Shown piece after piece: positions 1 to 11,051 of a stretch of 64,000 bases of DNA. The notes beneath the pieces are model-generated. The model was given only the letters and a program-made list of their open reading frames with translations. It searched no databases and was not told the DNA's origin. Each line of letters opens with the position of its first letter. Position 1 is the first letter of the stretch. The translations under genes and the position numbers were made by a program. The stretch lies in the NCBI GenBank assembly GCA_026214975.1, contig CM047805.1:107131845-107195844 (forward strand), given 5' to 3'. This DNA comes from Gentiana macrophylla. Lineage: Eukaryota > Streptophyta > Magnoliopsida > Gentianales > Gentianaceae.

Positions 1-140
1 ACGTATTGATCACCGTCATGCATTGACCACCTACCCGGATGCATTGGCCACCGGGATCCATTAACCACCCCGATGCATTCACCGCCGCTATTCATTGGCT
101 ACCATGATGTATTGACCGCCGCGATCTATTGGCAACCTTG
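1..140. repeat. Degenerate ~20-bp minisatellite
   Basis: Loose tandem repetition of a unit resembling GATGCATTGACCACC, with GCATTG/CATTGG cores recurring about every 20 bases. No open frame of note. It merges into the cleaner 28-bp array that follows and may be a decayed part of the same satellite block. The left edge lies outside the window. Confidence 0.6.
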
Positions 141-316
141 ATCAGTGACATCTCATTGTAGCGATTTATGCAATGACGTCTCATTGTAGCGATTTATGCA
201 GTGACTTCTGATTGTAGCGATCCATGCAGTGATGTCTTATTGTATCGAATTATGCAGTGACGTGTTATTGTAACGATTTATGCAGTGACGTGTTATTGTA
301 GCAATTTATGTATACC
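141..316. repeat. 28-bp minisatellite array, about six copies
   Basis: Units of about 28 bp are built on GTGACRTCTCATTGTAGCG followed by ATTTATGCA. The first two copies are nearly identical and later ones drift. The GCAGTGAC core is the reverse complement of the GTCACTGC core of the 21-bp arrays at 535-690 and 918-1048, so the blocks lie in inverted orientation. From 317 to about 483 there is only AT-rich sequence with no gene. Confidence 0.7.
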
Positions 317-534
317 TTTGGTTGTAAAAATATGCATTTAAACCAAAAAAACAAAAGAAATACAGTTAGTTTACAAAGTTATCGAAAATTTAAACCAACA
401 CTAATCAAATAAACCAACATCAATCAAATATTTAAAGATAACAAAGAAATAAAGTTACATTACAAAGTTATCAAATGTGTGTATCAAGTTGTATATGCGG
501 TGACATCAATATCATTGCATCGATTATCTAATTG

Positions 535-690
535 TAATCTGACGATCATCAATGTCACCGCTTGGGACATCAATGTCACTGCGTAAGTCATCAATGTCAC
601 CGCTTGAAACATCAATGTCACTGCAAAAGTGGTCAATGTCCTCCACATCGACATCAATGTCACTGCGTAAGTCGTCAATGTCATTTGCAT
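535..690. repeat. 21-bp minisatellite array, block 1
   Basis: Seven consecutive 21-bp units begin CATCAATGTCACTGC or a close variant. Because 21 is divisible by three, the array stays open in several minus-strand frames (484-742) and gives short repetitive peptides; these are a by-product of the repeat, not evidence for a gene. About 230 bp of unrelated sequence separates it from the second block. Confidence 0.8.
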
Positions 691-917
691 AAAACCTAAC
701 AACAACATCGATCGACTCTGCTCTTGTTTTGCATTTCTCCAAATGTGGAGCTTTTAATATGGATAAAGTACAAGTTCGGTGAAACTACAAAGACTCTTCA
801 CTATGACTCTTTGTAATGGCCACACGTTGTTTGTGCCTCTTGATAATTGGATTCATTGTGGAATCCTCAATTCTTTAACACGATCTTGAATGTTTAGCTT
901 AATGTCCTGCATCATTA

Positions 918-1048
918 ATCAATGTCACTTGCATCGGACATCAATGTCATTGCGTAAGTCATCAATGTCACTGCTTCATAAATCAATGTCACTGCATAAG
1001 TCATCAATGTCACTGCTTCAGACATCAATGTCACTGCATCTTTAAAAA
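918..1048. repeat. 21-bp minisatellite array, block 2
   Basis: Five to six further 21-bp units of the CATCAATGTCACTGC family, alternating CGTAAGT-like and TTCAGA-like tails. The same alternation in block 1 suggests a 42-bp higher-order unit. The array runs straight into homopolymer tracts. Confidence 0.75.
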
Positions 1049-1165
1049 AAAAAAATCAATGTCACCAGCGTTTTTTTTTTTTCCAGCGCTTCATCTTTTT
1101 TTTTTTTTCCTCCAGCGCTTCAGTTTTTTTTTTCTTTTTTCCCTTCCTTCCTTCCTTTTTCTTCT
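1049..1165. repeat. Poly-A/poly-T and TTCC-rich low-complexity tract
   Basis: A run of A followed by three T-runs of about ten to twelve bases, separated by CCAGCGCTTCA-like spacers, then CCTTCCTTCC. The repeated spacer shows that the T-tracts themselves were tandemly duplicated. Homopolymer lengths here are likely unreliable. Confidence 0.7.
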
Positions 1166-1181
1166 TTATCCATTTGAAATT

Positions 1182-1245
1182 TGAATGTCCTTATAACTAA
1201 ATAAGTTTCCTTCTTAAAATTAGAATGTCCTTATAACTAAATAAG
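1182..1245. repeat. 41-bp tandem duplication
   Basis: GAATGTCCTTATAACTAAAT followed by AAG occurs at 1182-1204 and again at 1223-1245, giving a two-copy direct repeat with a 41-bp period. No other feature is attached. Confidence 0.65.
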
Positions 1246-1249
1246 ATTT

Positions 1250-2011
1250 CGGAATATCCTAAATGATCATTAATTCTCTAACGACGGCCTTATAACTAAT
1301 TTGCACTATAAAGTAAACAACCAAACGATATAGCATAGGAGGATGACATATATAAATTATCTGCTTTGAACAATTCTTTGAGTGCCCTCAAGAAAACAAA
1401 ACAACGCTTTGAGAAATTTATTTCATGGAAGATTATAATTACGTCAGCATAAAATAAAATAGAAACATAAATATAAAAAATAAAAAATAAAAAACTGAAG
1501 CAGGATGAATACAGCAAAATGTTGTGAAAGAATGACACGAGCCCATGTGGAGAGAGGATTGCCAGTTCACATAAACATATGCTATCGAGCCTGGAGGATA
1601 GGATCCTTTTAGCTGTAAACATCCTAACATAACCACAACCACAAGCTTGATCCACAAACCATTTGTTGTGATCACGAATTGAAACGATAATTTTCCTAAA
1701 AAAATAAATTCAAAGGAAAATAAACGACAATATATAGCTAGGTATAAAGTTCGTATGAATAGAAACTTTATTCGATATTTATCGGATATTTGAAAACATG
1801 CCTAGAGAAAATATCAAATATGGGTATACGAAAATATCAAATATAGTTCACACGTATTCGTATTTGTGCAACCCATTCTGGATCCCATACCTATACGGAT
1901 TGAAACTCTAATACTCATATCCTTTACGTGTGAACTATTCACCGGTGGATACTCATTAAAACTAGGTCAAACGGTTGATGTAAAAACAATTATTTAGCAA
2001 AATCGATTACC
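1250..2011. other. AT-rich stretch without recognisable genes
   Basis: The longest minus-strand open frame (1296-1655) has no start context and no recognisable domain, and is rich in F/Y/I from T-rich sequence. From 1750 to 1930 there are loosely repeated ATATC/ATACG words that look like a decayed simple repeat. I see nothing else. Confidence 0.5.
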
Positions 2012-2204
2012 ACTACATTCAAGGGCGTACCTATGTGTAGACTAAGGGGGGCTAAGCCCACCCGAAAAAAAAAATATTACACTAAAAATTCTATGTAGTC
2101 CCGTTTGATCCATAAAATATCCCTAATCCAGCCCACCCGACGAATCTGATATAGTCCATTAGCCCACCCGAAGTTTAAATCCTGGCTCCGCCCTTGACTA
2201 CATT
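2012..2204. mobile_element. hAT-like MITE 1 with 8-bp TSD
   Basis: A 177-bp element (2020-2196) has terminal inverted repeats CAAGGGCG / CGCCCTTG and is flanked by a perfect 8-bp direct repeat ACTACATT (2012-2019 and 2197-2204). An 8-bp target duplication and C-A-rich short termini are hallmarks of the hAT superfamily. It has no coding capacity and contains repeated GCCCACCCGA words, so it is a non-autonomous MITE. The assignment rests on the termini and TSD, both visible here. Confidence 0.82.
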
Positions 2205-2396
2205 GAATTTGCAATCAAGCTCACTTAAAAACTAGTCAAAATATATATTAAAAAATTGCAAAGTCATTTACAAGATAACACTTACAGATGGTTCTTTCAT
2301 CATTATATGAGCCTCCTATGCTAATGCATGATTCACAAACAATATAATTCACGAGCATAGCAAAATTATCTCTTGCGATAGTTTGCAGGGATAACT

Positions 2397-2511
2397 ACCT
2401 GATCCAGAGGCGGACGCAGAATCTCGAATAAATATGACAATAAAAATTTTAAACGCAAATAAAAATCTAGGAAGAGCAAACTATACGCATAGCTCCGCAA
2501 CTGACATGATC
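2397..2511. mobile_element. hAT-like MITE 2, degenerate
   Basis: A 99-bp element (2405-2503) starts CAGAGGCGGA and ends with the reverse complement of CAGTTGCGGA, an imperfect terminal inverted repeat. Its flanks ACCTGATC (2397-2404) and ACATGATC (2504-2511) match at seven of eight bases, as expected for an old 8-bp hAT target duplication. It is AT-rich inside with no coding capacity. Confidence 0.65.
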
Positions 2512-2576
2512 CCTCTCTTATAACATCATCGAGTATCTCATAATCAAGAGATACTGATAAAATTAACTTCAGTGTC

Positions 2577-2942
2577 TGTTAGTTGATGGCCAAAGCCCAT
2601 AATTGCTATATTGTGAAATTGATCCCACATGGGCAAGTCGAAAAAGAGCCGCCGACTTTATTTTATATTTAATAGGTTTAGCCTATTGTTTTTATGATGT
2701 ATTCTAAAGATATATCAAATTAAACTCTAAATTGTCTTAACTATTTTGGTTTTTGTATTTAGGCTTCAGGAGAGTTGTATCTTTTGTATTTCTCCGCTAT
2801 AGTAATATTTTCTCATTCGTCCGTGGATTAGTCGCCACATTGCCGTAAACCACGTAAGTTTGGTGTTTTGTCTTTTTCCTTCCGTTTGTTATTTTGTGTT
2901 ATCATCGTTAAGGACTATCGCTCGATTTATTTTTTCCTAACA
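2577..2942 (+). repeat. Copia-A 5' LTR
   Basis: It starts TGTTAG and ends CTAACA, a 6-bp terminal inverted repeat. Its first 65 bases recur at 4344-4407 with a few substitutions, which identifies it as an LTR. The primer site follows two bases after its end. Confidence 0.82.
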
Positions 2943-2944
2943 AA

Positions 2945-2957
2945 CTGGTAGCAGAGC
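2945..2957 (+). other. Copia-A primer-binding site
   Basis: CTGGTAGCAGAGC differs at one position from TGGTATCAGAGC, the complement of the initiator tRNA-Met 3' end used by most plant Copia elements. It sits two bases after the LTR, the expected place for minus-strand DNA priming. Confidence 0.8.
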
Positions 2958-2989
2958 GAGGTTTTTCCGAGCTTTGAAAATTAGCCATT

Positions 2990-3284
2990 ATGACGGTAAC
3001 TAAGTATTATTTTGAGAAGTTCGGCAGAAAAGTCAACTTCGGGATGTGGCAGTTGAAGATGGAGGTCATGCTGATTCAGGAGGGCTTCGATATTGCACTG
3101 TTTGGGAATGAGAAAATGTCAGATAAGAAGTTTGCTGGTCTCGACAAGAAGGCTAGGTCAGATATCATTTTATGTCTTTCTGAAGAAGTTTTAAGGGAGG
3201 TAGCCACTGAGGTTACTGCTAAAGATTTGTGGGGAAAATTAAAATCCTTATATATGAAGAAAACCGTGAAGAATATGTTTTACT
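2990..3284 (+). pseudogene. gag: Copia-A gag, N-terminal part
   Basis: A 98-residue frame starts at an ATG 33 bases after the primer site. It matches the N-terminal part of plant Copia gag: an early FGRKVNFGMW segment (the usual F-G-N-F-W substrate-like motif), then a VLREVATEVTAKDLW block typical of the UBN2-type gag domain. A full gag would be about 250-300 residues, so the stop after residue 98 ends it early. Its role would be forming the cytoplasmic particle that packages element RNA. Start choice is supported by position right after the leader. Confidence 0.75.
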
Positions 3285-4343
3285 AAAAGCAGACGTTATT
3301 TATGCTTCTTATGTCCGAAGCGGTCATCTATATTATCACACTTGAGATAAATTTGATTCTGGCTTATGTATTTGAGATGCTAAGAATGATGATGAGGATT
3401 GGGCCCTGTTGTTATTGTGCTCGCTTCTCTTGTCGTTTAAGCATTTTAGGGAAACGATGTCTTATGGTAAGGATACTATTTCTTACAAAGAAATTTTGTT
3501 GATTTTGAAATCGAAAGAAGCGATTGATGAAGACATAAGCTGGGGAAGTAGTAGGAGTCATGCGAGACGTCTTTGGTAGTTCGAGGCGAATCAAATTAGA
3601 AGGGCAGAGAGTAAAAATTATGTTTTAAATCCACGACATAAATATTTGACGTGCAATAATTGTAAAAATATCGGGCATATCAAATATGATTGCTTTAAAC
3701 TTAAGAACAAAGAAAAACATGAACAAAAGAAAGAGCATGGTAAAGAGCATGCTAAAGAGTCAGGTTAGTATCGTAGAAGATGAGAGTGATGAAGGTATCT
3801 TCTTTGCTGATGATGAATTAAGGTCTACTGATGAAGGGATCTTGGATTACGGTTGCATGTATTATATGTGTTCGAGAAAGGATTTGGTTTTCAACGTATG
3901 ATTTAGTTCAATGTGGAGTTTCTTCGTTGGGAAACGACGCAGTTTGCAAGGTTGTTGGTATTGAGTGCGGTTAGAATCAAGACCCATGATGGTGTTGTCA
4001 CACTTAAGAAAGTCAGACATGTTCTAGATTTGAAGAAAAGTCTCATCTCTTTGGGTGTATTTGAGACTCTTGGATTTAGATACAACGGCCCAAGGTGGAG
4101 TTACGAAGCTTTTAAAGGTGATTTGGTTGTTATGAAAGCTTTCAGGTCGTGGTTTGTATGTTTTGCAGGGATCCACAGTTATTGACACTTCTGCAATCCC
4201 TACAAAATCATGTTCAGAGTTAAATACTACGAAGCCTTGTCCATTATTAAGTTCAAGCAGTGCTTGGACTTATTTGACACTGTTTGAAGATTTCGAAGCT
4301 TGTGGAGAAAGAGTATGTGGGCCTTTGTCCCAAGGTAGAGATT
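3285..4343 (+). pseudogene. Copia-A gag-zinc knuckle/protease/GAG-pre-integrase remnant
   Basis: Frameshifted continuation of gag-pol. A CX2CX4HX4C zinc knuckle (CNNCKNIGHIKYDC) lies near 3650-3695. The aspartic protease active-site region near 3840-3895 reads ILDYGC instead of the usual D-S/T-G, so the catalytic motif is lost. A frame at 3913-4185 resembles the GAG-pre-integrase domain (VRHVLDLKKSLISLG). After about 4190 homology fades and the sequence meets the 3' LTR through CAAGGTAGAGATT, a worn polypurine tract. The remainder of pol is absent. Confidence 0.7.
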
Positions 4344-4407
4344 TGTTAGTTGATGAGCCAAAGCCCATAATTACTATATTGTGAAATTGATCCCACAACG
4401 GCAAGTT
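4344..4407 (+). repeat. Copia-A 3' LTR stub
   Basis: TGTTAGTTGATG and the next fifty bases match 2577-2641 with few differences, then similarity stops abruptly near 4407, where Copia-B LTR sequence begins. Confidence 0.75.
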
Positions 4408-6252
4408 AAAAGGAGATTTCATTGGATATCTGATAACCACTAATCAGGATCGGAATCACAAGAAAAACCGGATCAAAAATATTTCCGGTTTTCGCAACTT
4501 TGAGGGTGCTCGCAATTGCCAGAGTAATTTTTCCCATTTTCTTGAGATCGTCGGATTCAATTCACAGCAATGATCGAGACACTTGATCATGTACAACAGA
4601 AGCAACGAATCGAAATTCGTTTGTGATTTTACCACGATATGAAACACATAATTAATCAATCTAAACTACAAGAAGGTTGAAGATTTACCCAACAGAAGAT
4701 AAGCCGTAGTCTTCCGAGTTGTATCTCCAAGCGACGACTAGTGGACTCGATCCTCGTAGCGAAGCCCCCTTGAATATGATTAAGAAAACCCCTAGGTTTT
4801 TCTTCTTCCAATGGCTAGGACAAGAAATTGATTTTCTCTCTTTTTTTTCTTAGAAAGTAGTGCTGATTATGTGTGTATATTGTCTTGGGGGGAGCTCTCT
4901 TTATATAGGCAAATAACCGGTATGAGAGAATTTATCTCTTTCACCAGTCAAAATATCTTTTATTTAAGGAAAATAAATTTCCATTAAATAAGAGATAATC
5001 TACATTAAATAAGAGATAATTATAATTAAATGATAAAATCAATCTCTTATTTTATCCATTAATTATTTAACAAATAAATAATTAATTACATATGTGATAT
5101 GATTGAAAATTTCATCTCCTAATTTTCCCACATGTGGCGCCATTTTATGGCATGGGGTTGTAAAAAATGCCTTTTCTATTTCAAATATTATTTACCGAAT
5201 AATATATCGCACATTAATTAAATAGATAAACTATTTAATTTATTCTCAAGGTTCCACAATAGAAGAATTCACTCGTGTGTTAGGAGCCAACCCGGGGATC
5301 ATGGACCTATAATCAGTAGCTACAATAAATTGAATAAAATATTCATCGAACAAAACATTTTCATTCAACTTATTAATTCCGGAATTATGCCACCATAAAT
5401 CTGAAACTGAACTCTATCGATTATAGATATAACTTATTCTCAAAGAGTCGAGTCAATAAGTGTTCATTGATATAATCATTACATACAGACTAACCCTCCA
5501 TAGACTATCCGTAATGAAGCGGGATTGTTTCCGTAAACCTTCTTCATTACATCTCATCCTTATTTACCATGAACCCACTAGTGATCAATTAGTTCATAAC
5601 CAATATGAACTCGGCCGATCAATCAGTTTCTAGGATTAACAAATAAGTGGATTGTCTTTATACTTCCCTTGAGGAAGGAATAGATTCCTATATCAGTGAG
5701 ACACACACTTGCTACTCATTCCCGAATAGTGCTGACGTGAACGTGATTCAGACCGCACCTCTTAGCAATCCTTAATGAACTCATCTAACTCTATCTTTAA
5801 ACAAGCATGAGTCTGCAGTCACTTCAGGATTAAGGTTAATCAATATTTGATCATCTTGCGATTTAATAAGATTTCCCAATCACAAAATTATATGAGAAAT
5901 GCATATTTCCAGTCTTATATGACTACATCATATATAAATGGCCACTTAGATAACCAATATCGACGGTCCGGATAAGACGGTCACACTATAAAGTGTTCTG
6001 GCCACATTAATGGTGGTTCAATCAATAGACCACATACTTTGATTAAGTTCACCACGGACTAATAGTTCAAGTGTATCACCATAAACTTAATCCTCACGCG
6101 TGAGAAACACTAAGTTATATGTCTACATATGATACAACTTGGGTTGTAAGTGGTGTATTACAAATGAGCACAAAGAAAATAATAAGATGAAAATGATTTT
6201 GTCATTTATTAAATATAAAATCAATTACAAAAATTGTCTTTCGGGCACGACA
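4408..6252 (-). repeat. Copia-B LTR, minus strand, about 1.8 kb
   Basis: Reading the minus strand from 6252 downward, the sequence follows a polypurine-like tract and opens TGTCGTGCCCGAAAGAC. A homologous stretch in the opposite orientation begins at 63607-63614, with shared blocks such as GTCTTATCCGGAC and TTAGTCCGTGGTGAA. A minus-strand TATA box lies near 4910, leaving about 480 bp for R and U5. The outer end near 4408 lacks a clear terminal CA and is probably truncated. No gene of its own. Confidence 0.72.
4907..4918 (-). promoter_or_regulatory. Copia-B LTR TATA box
   Basis: On the minus strand CCTATATAAAGAG lies about three quarters of the way through the LTR, the position expected for the U3/R promoter. 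No expression evidence is available. Confidence 0.5.
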
Positions 6253-7690
6253 CCTAACTATTTCCCACTTGCCCGTAACGACAAGCAACAATTATTTTTA
6301 GAGCACACCCTTATTACATATCTAAAAGCATATTTCTCCCACTTTCTCTAAATCTGATGAGACATGTCTCTCACTTTCATACCCTACAAGTGCTTGTCAA
6401 AGACATTAGATGCCAGCATCTTGGTAAACGGATCAGCTAGGTTGTCGATTGAGGCGATCTTTAGGATCGACATGTCACATTTATGCACGATCTCACTGAG
6501 TAGATGGTACTTCCTCTATATATGCTTTGACCTTTTGTGACTACACGGATCCTTGGAATTTGACACTGCACCATTGTTGTAACAATAAAGTGTCATTGGA
6601 TTTTTTGTATTAGGAATTACTTCCAAATCAGCAAGAAACTTCTTGAGCCATACCGCCTCCTTAGCTGCCTCAAAGGCTACTATGTAATTGGTTTCCATAG
6701 TTGAATCGGCAATTTTGGATCCCTTAACGCTTCTCTAGACTATAGCTCCGCCACCAACAGTAAACACTGAGCCCGAGTTCGACTTACGATCATCCTTATC
6801 CGACTGAAAGTCTGAATCAGTGTAGCCAACGATATTCAGATATGCTCTTGAATAGAAAAGCATATAATCCCTTATTCTCTTCAGGTAGTTGAGGAGATTC
6901 TTCACTGCTGTCCAATGCTCTATGCCTAGATTTGGTTGAAAATGACTGACCAATCCCATGCCATAGCAGATGTCCGGCCAAGTTCACAACATGACATATA
7001 TTAGGCTTCCAACTGTAGATGCGTAAGGAATACGTCCCATGATCTCTTCTTCCTTAAAGGTTTGATGACACTGTTTCTTAAAGAGAGCTATGCCATGACG
7101 GGTTGGTAGGAAACCATTCTTAGCATTCTGCCTTGTGTAACGTGGCAACATCTTATCAATGGAAGATGCTTAGGATAGAGCCAATATCGTGTTCTTTTGA
7201 TACAGAATAAGTTGGATCCCTAGGACATAGTTTTCATCTCCCAAATCTTTCATTTGAAAATGTGTGGCTAACCAACTTTTAACACCAGACAGCATCCCTT
7301 TATTGTTTCCAATTAATAGGACGTCATCAACATGTAACACCAAGAATGCCACATTTTCCTTAATGATGTGCTTGTATACACAAGGCTCATCAAGATTCTG
7401 TTCGAAACTGTAAGACTTAATGGTTTCATCAAATCTGTGGTTCCAAGACCGAGATGCTTTCTTTAACCCATAAATGGATTTAAGCAACTTGCACACTTTG
7501 TGCTCTTGGCCTTTCTCAATGAAACCTTTTGGTTGCTACATATATATTTCCTCGTCAAGATAGCCAATCAGAAAAAGGCATGCAGCAATCGAAAGAAGGA
7601 TAGGAATGGATTTTAGCATGCCCACAAGCGAGAAAGTCTCATCATAATTAACTCCCTATAACTGTCCTAGTGGTCATTTGAGCTTCTACG
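6253..7690 (-). pseudogene. pol: Copia-B RT-RNase H remnant
   Basis: Minus-strand pol pieces in Copia order end at the LTR. RT (7690-7170) carries KLLKSIYGLKKASRSWN and the catalytic box as HVDD rather than YVDD, and lacks a short stretch before the KGFIEKGQEH segment. The piece at 6959-6735 has HFQPNLGIEHW and YTDSDFQSDKDDRKS; RNase H (6698-6516) has CYNNGAVSNSKDP and HKRSKHI. Stops and frameshifts separate the pieces. GCAAGTGGGAAATAG just before the LTR is the polypurine tract. Integrase and gag, expected to the right, are absent. Confidence 0.82.
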
Positions 7691-8790
7691 GTTACGGTGA
7701 GACTCAGATAACCCGTCTATTGAGTCGATAGAAACAGACGTAACAGAGTTAAGGATGCAATAGAAAATGGAAGATGGCTTACATGCAAAAATTCAGAGAT
7801 AAATTGAGAAAGGAGAGCAATCGGCAATGTGACCTCAATCTTCTGATTTAATGGCATTGGTAATGGGGAACGGTTGATATGACGGAGGTTATAACCCTTA
7901 AGCACGTTCTCAAGAACCGTCTCACTTCAAAGAAGTGGCCAATAAATGCCTCAAAACTCAGTATAGTTATGACAGTGTCATAACAGAACTCTGCCAGCTG
8001 GCAGGATAGGATGTCGAAAAATCCACCAGTATAGATGACCAAGATGAGCTACCATATAGACAGGTTCAAACTGATCCCAAGAGCTTAGTTGGATCTAAGG
8101 ACTTATGACGGAGGTCGGGATAAGCTTCTCCATGTGTCATCCGTACATTAACTACGCATTAAATAAAGACAAAGAAAGTACAATGTTAAGGGCCAGGAGC
8201 CCAATTTGAGGCCAATGGACGATCTAAACCCCAAGTGGGAGATCAACCTAGTCTGCTCCTAAGTCCACCGCAGGTCGATCAGGGCGCAACGGAGTTGGGT
8301 CAGTGCAATTCGGCCATAGTAGACTAGGGGGTTCGACGCAGGTCGGTCAGAGCAACCCCCGATATTTAGCCCACGTGTTTATAATAAAAGATAATTATGG
8401 AAAGAATCATACGACATAAATGCTCTAATCTTATTATTCAAATCCCATGATTATCTCCTAAAATCCCGGAGATTGGCTCGTACAAATCTGATCCTTGAGG
8501 ATACGAAATAGAATCCATCATGGACATGGCACATGCATGCCTAGGGCACAAGGCCCTCTACATGAACAATCCCAAGAACTACGAAGGGACTTCATTCCTG
8601 AACAATTATAGGATACATAGACAACTTGGAATAAACATTATCTCAGGCTCGGTCTAAATCATGACAAACTGCCCCCGATTCATCTTTTTCTCTGCTTTTT
8701 GGTCTTGAACAGGTTGCCACTAGGTAAATACGGCCCGGATTATCACTCAGACGAGATCCAGCATCATCACCATGCACATAAGCCTAAGGT
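7671..8790. repeat. LTR-like fragment of an unassigned Ty3-type family
   Basis: No coding sequence. The segment 8482-8790 recurs at 59459-59957, where a small solo LTR splits it, so it is repetitive. CGCAGGTCGATCAGGGCGCAAC-like words occur twice (about 8270 and 8337). The length, lack of frames and GC-rich blocks fit an LTR, but I cannot define its ends or family. The left edge interrupts Copia-B RT near 7690. Confidence 0.45.
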
Positions 8791-9828
8791 TAGAGTTATG
8801 ATGACCTATTGTAATTATGCAGTTGTTTTGGAAAATTAAGGATGCCAAATTATGTATTTTTGTTGGTGAATTGATAATTTGACATTTGAAACCTAGATTC
8901 TGCCTTAAGAACCCTAACCAAGAGGTAATGAGGTTCTTCGATTAATTAATACGGTTCTTTTTATCCCAATGGTTTTTATTTATATTTTTTTGTAATACTT
9001 GGAAAAGTATGATACGGTTGTTTTTATTCTAATGGTTCTTATTTATATTTTTGGTAATTCTAAAAAAAGTATTTCTGAAAAAGGTTTCTTGTGTGCAAGG
9101 TCACTGGGATTAGCCAGTTTGGTTCTGGCTCATTTGGTTTCATGTATAACTTTCATTTTATTATATGCATTACGTTATTGATAGTATAACTTTAATTTTA
9201 TTATATGCATTATGTTATTGATAATTTTGGCCTTCTGCATTCTGTATAATTATAGTTTGGGGATAGGATGGAGTAAGGTGTTTATACATGGTTTTATATA
9301 TATGAGTAGTATGGCTTAAGTTATTGTATGGACTTTATATGTATGAATGGTATGGTTTAGGATAGTGTATGTGAGTAGACTTCACTCAGAAGTAGACAAA
9401 TAAGGCACATAGCTAGATCACTGCTAAGGCACCATTTTACATCGCAATGTCACTCTCAGATGGAGACTATGGGTCATTCCCTACTGCTTTGCGGGTTGCA
9501 AAATAAGTTTTCATAATGAGTAGTATTATGCGAGGTACCCTTGGCTAGTTGTGGAATGTATGGAAGACCTATACATGCTAAAACCATGCATGGATGACCA
9601 AAGTATGTTATACCAATGTATGACAACCCAGTATGTATGTAAGACAAGTACGAAAACTATGGAAGTAATAGTAAGTAAAAGATGGACTGAATGTTAAGAG
9701 TAGAGCCTTCATGATTTATGAATGTAAAGTAATATATGTAGTATGTATTCTATCAATGAAGTATTGATAAATACTTTCATTTATGCTAAAATGTACTAAG
9801 GTTATTTCTATGTTAAAATACGAGTATG
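8791..9828. other. AT-rich non-coding stretch with a 40-bp tandem repeat
   Basis: No gene recognised. A two-copy 40-bp direct repeat occupies 9144-9183 and 9184-9223 with about three mismatches. GTATGAATGGTATGG-type words recur around 9300-9360. It is the left flank of Copia-C and its last five bases are the target-site duplication GTATG. Confidence 0.5.
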
Positions 9829-11051
9829 TGTTGTGAAATGGTTGATTGATTTTCACAATCCTTCCATTTATTGAATCTTTTAAATATCTCTCTTTGATAT
9901 CTTAATATATCTAATGTATCATCATATTAAGAATATACATGAATATATTAAATAGCCCTATTACCACATCGTTTTCAATAATATGCTATTATCAAAGCTA
10001 CGCGACACACTCGAATTATATGGTGTAAATAATACTACGTTTGCATCATGACATATAAAGTGCTATATGATCTATTGTATAGTTTAATATCCAATTTTTG
10101 TCATTAATAATTGTTGTACTGATATTAATGTTATGCCTTAATCAAATATTATACTATACCACACATTTTATCATATGACATAATCTGTAATAATATCTTG
10201 CTATAATATAAGTGTTATACATCTTTTCATGTTACACGATAATATTATGATAAAATTGTCTTAAAAATGGACTAATATATTATGTCATATTGCAGGCACT
10301 ACATTATAATACCCATTAAATCAGACTACACAATAATCAACCTTGGGCTTATTCTTTTTCAGCCAAATATTCATATATAATTTTCGGTACTTTCCATATC
10401 CACTTTATTACAGTATAACCCTACCCATTATATCCCCAACCGAGAATCCCTCAAAAAACCTAATTCCTATTATCTAAAATCAGTGCTTCCACCAATTATT
10501 TCCAAAACCGTTTCTCCTTCATTATTGACCAAACCACCACTTCTCTTCTTTCCTAGAAACCTCCACAATCATCTCCACCATTTACTCAACCATTCCACCT
10601 CTCCATTTACTATGTAGAAATCAATATTCCATCTACATTCTTCTCCATGAACGTTAAGCCATTTCTCTCGATTTGCTGCTTCGATGTCTCGATTCAACTC
10701 ATGCTGATTTAACATAGTCTTTTGATTGTCAATCCTCGATACTGAGTTCGAAAGTCTTGACCTTTCTTGGTCAATTGAATCAGTCTTCATCTTTGCTCCG
10801 ACAAAGGCTCATGCTTTAATGGTATTATGAATTCTGGCTTCATCTATCGATGATAAAGGTCCTACCTTCTCCGGTCAACCTCAAAACTTGTTCTACATTA
10901 ATGACTATGATGAAAAGATCCAATCTTTGAAGACATATGGTGCTGAATCGATGCATTGGCCAGTGTAATTGCAACCTTGAAGACACAGCTTTGACCTGGT
11001 GGCATGGCGTCATCAAGTGAAGGCTACGACGGTTTGAATCATTAGTCAACC
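9829..11051 (+). repeat. Copia-C 5' LTR, first segment
   Basis: This part of the 5' LTR matches 38636-39850 of the 3' LTR. It ends at the CAACC target duplication (11047-11051) of element G-I. The minus-strand frames at 10569-10790 and 10840-11079 also appear in the 3' LTR but are broken differently there, so I do not treat them as genes. Confidence 0.88.

Larger units (their letters stand above)
2577..4407 (+). mobile_element. Copia-A: deleted Ty1/Copia retrotransposon
   Basis: A compact element: 366-bp 5' LTR (2577-2942), tRNA-iMet-like primer site, gag start, zinc knuckle, protease and GAG-pre-integrase remnants, a degenerate polypurine tract, and the first 64 bp of a 3' LTR (4344-4407). 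Integrase, RT and RNase H are missing, so an internal deletion joined the GAG-pre-integrase region to the 3' end. The 3' LTR is cut where the Copia-B LTR begins, so Copia-B sequence probably landed in it or replaced it later. Confidence 0.8.

Noticed and set aside
141..1048. CRISPR-like spaced repeats
   Set aside because: Units are contiguous minisatellite copies without unique spacers, in a plant nuclear context.
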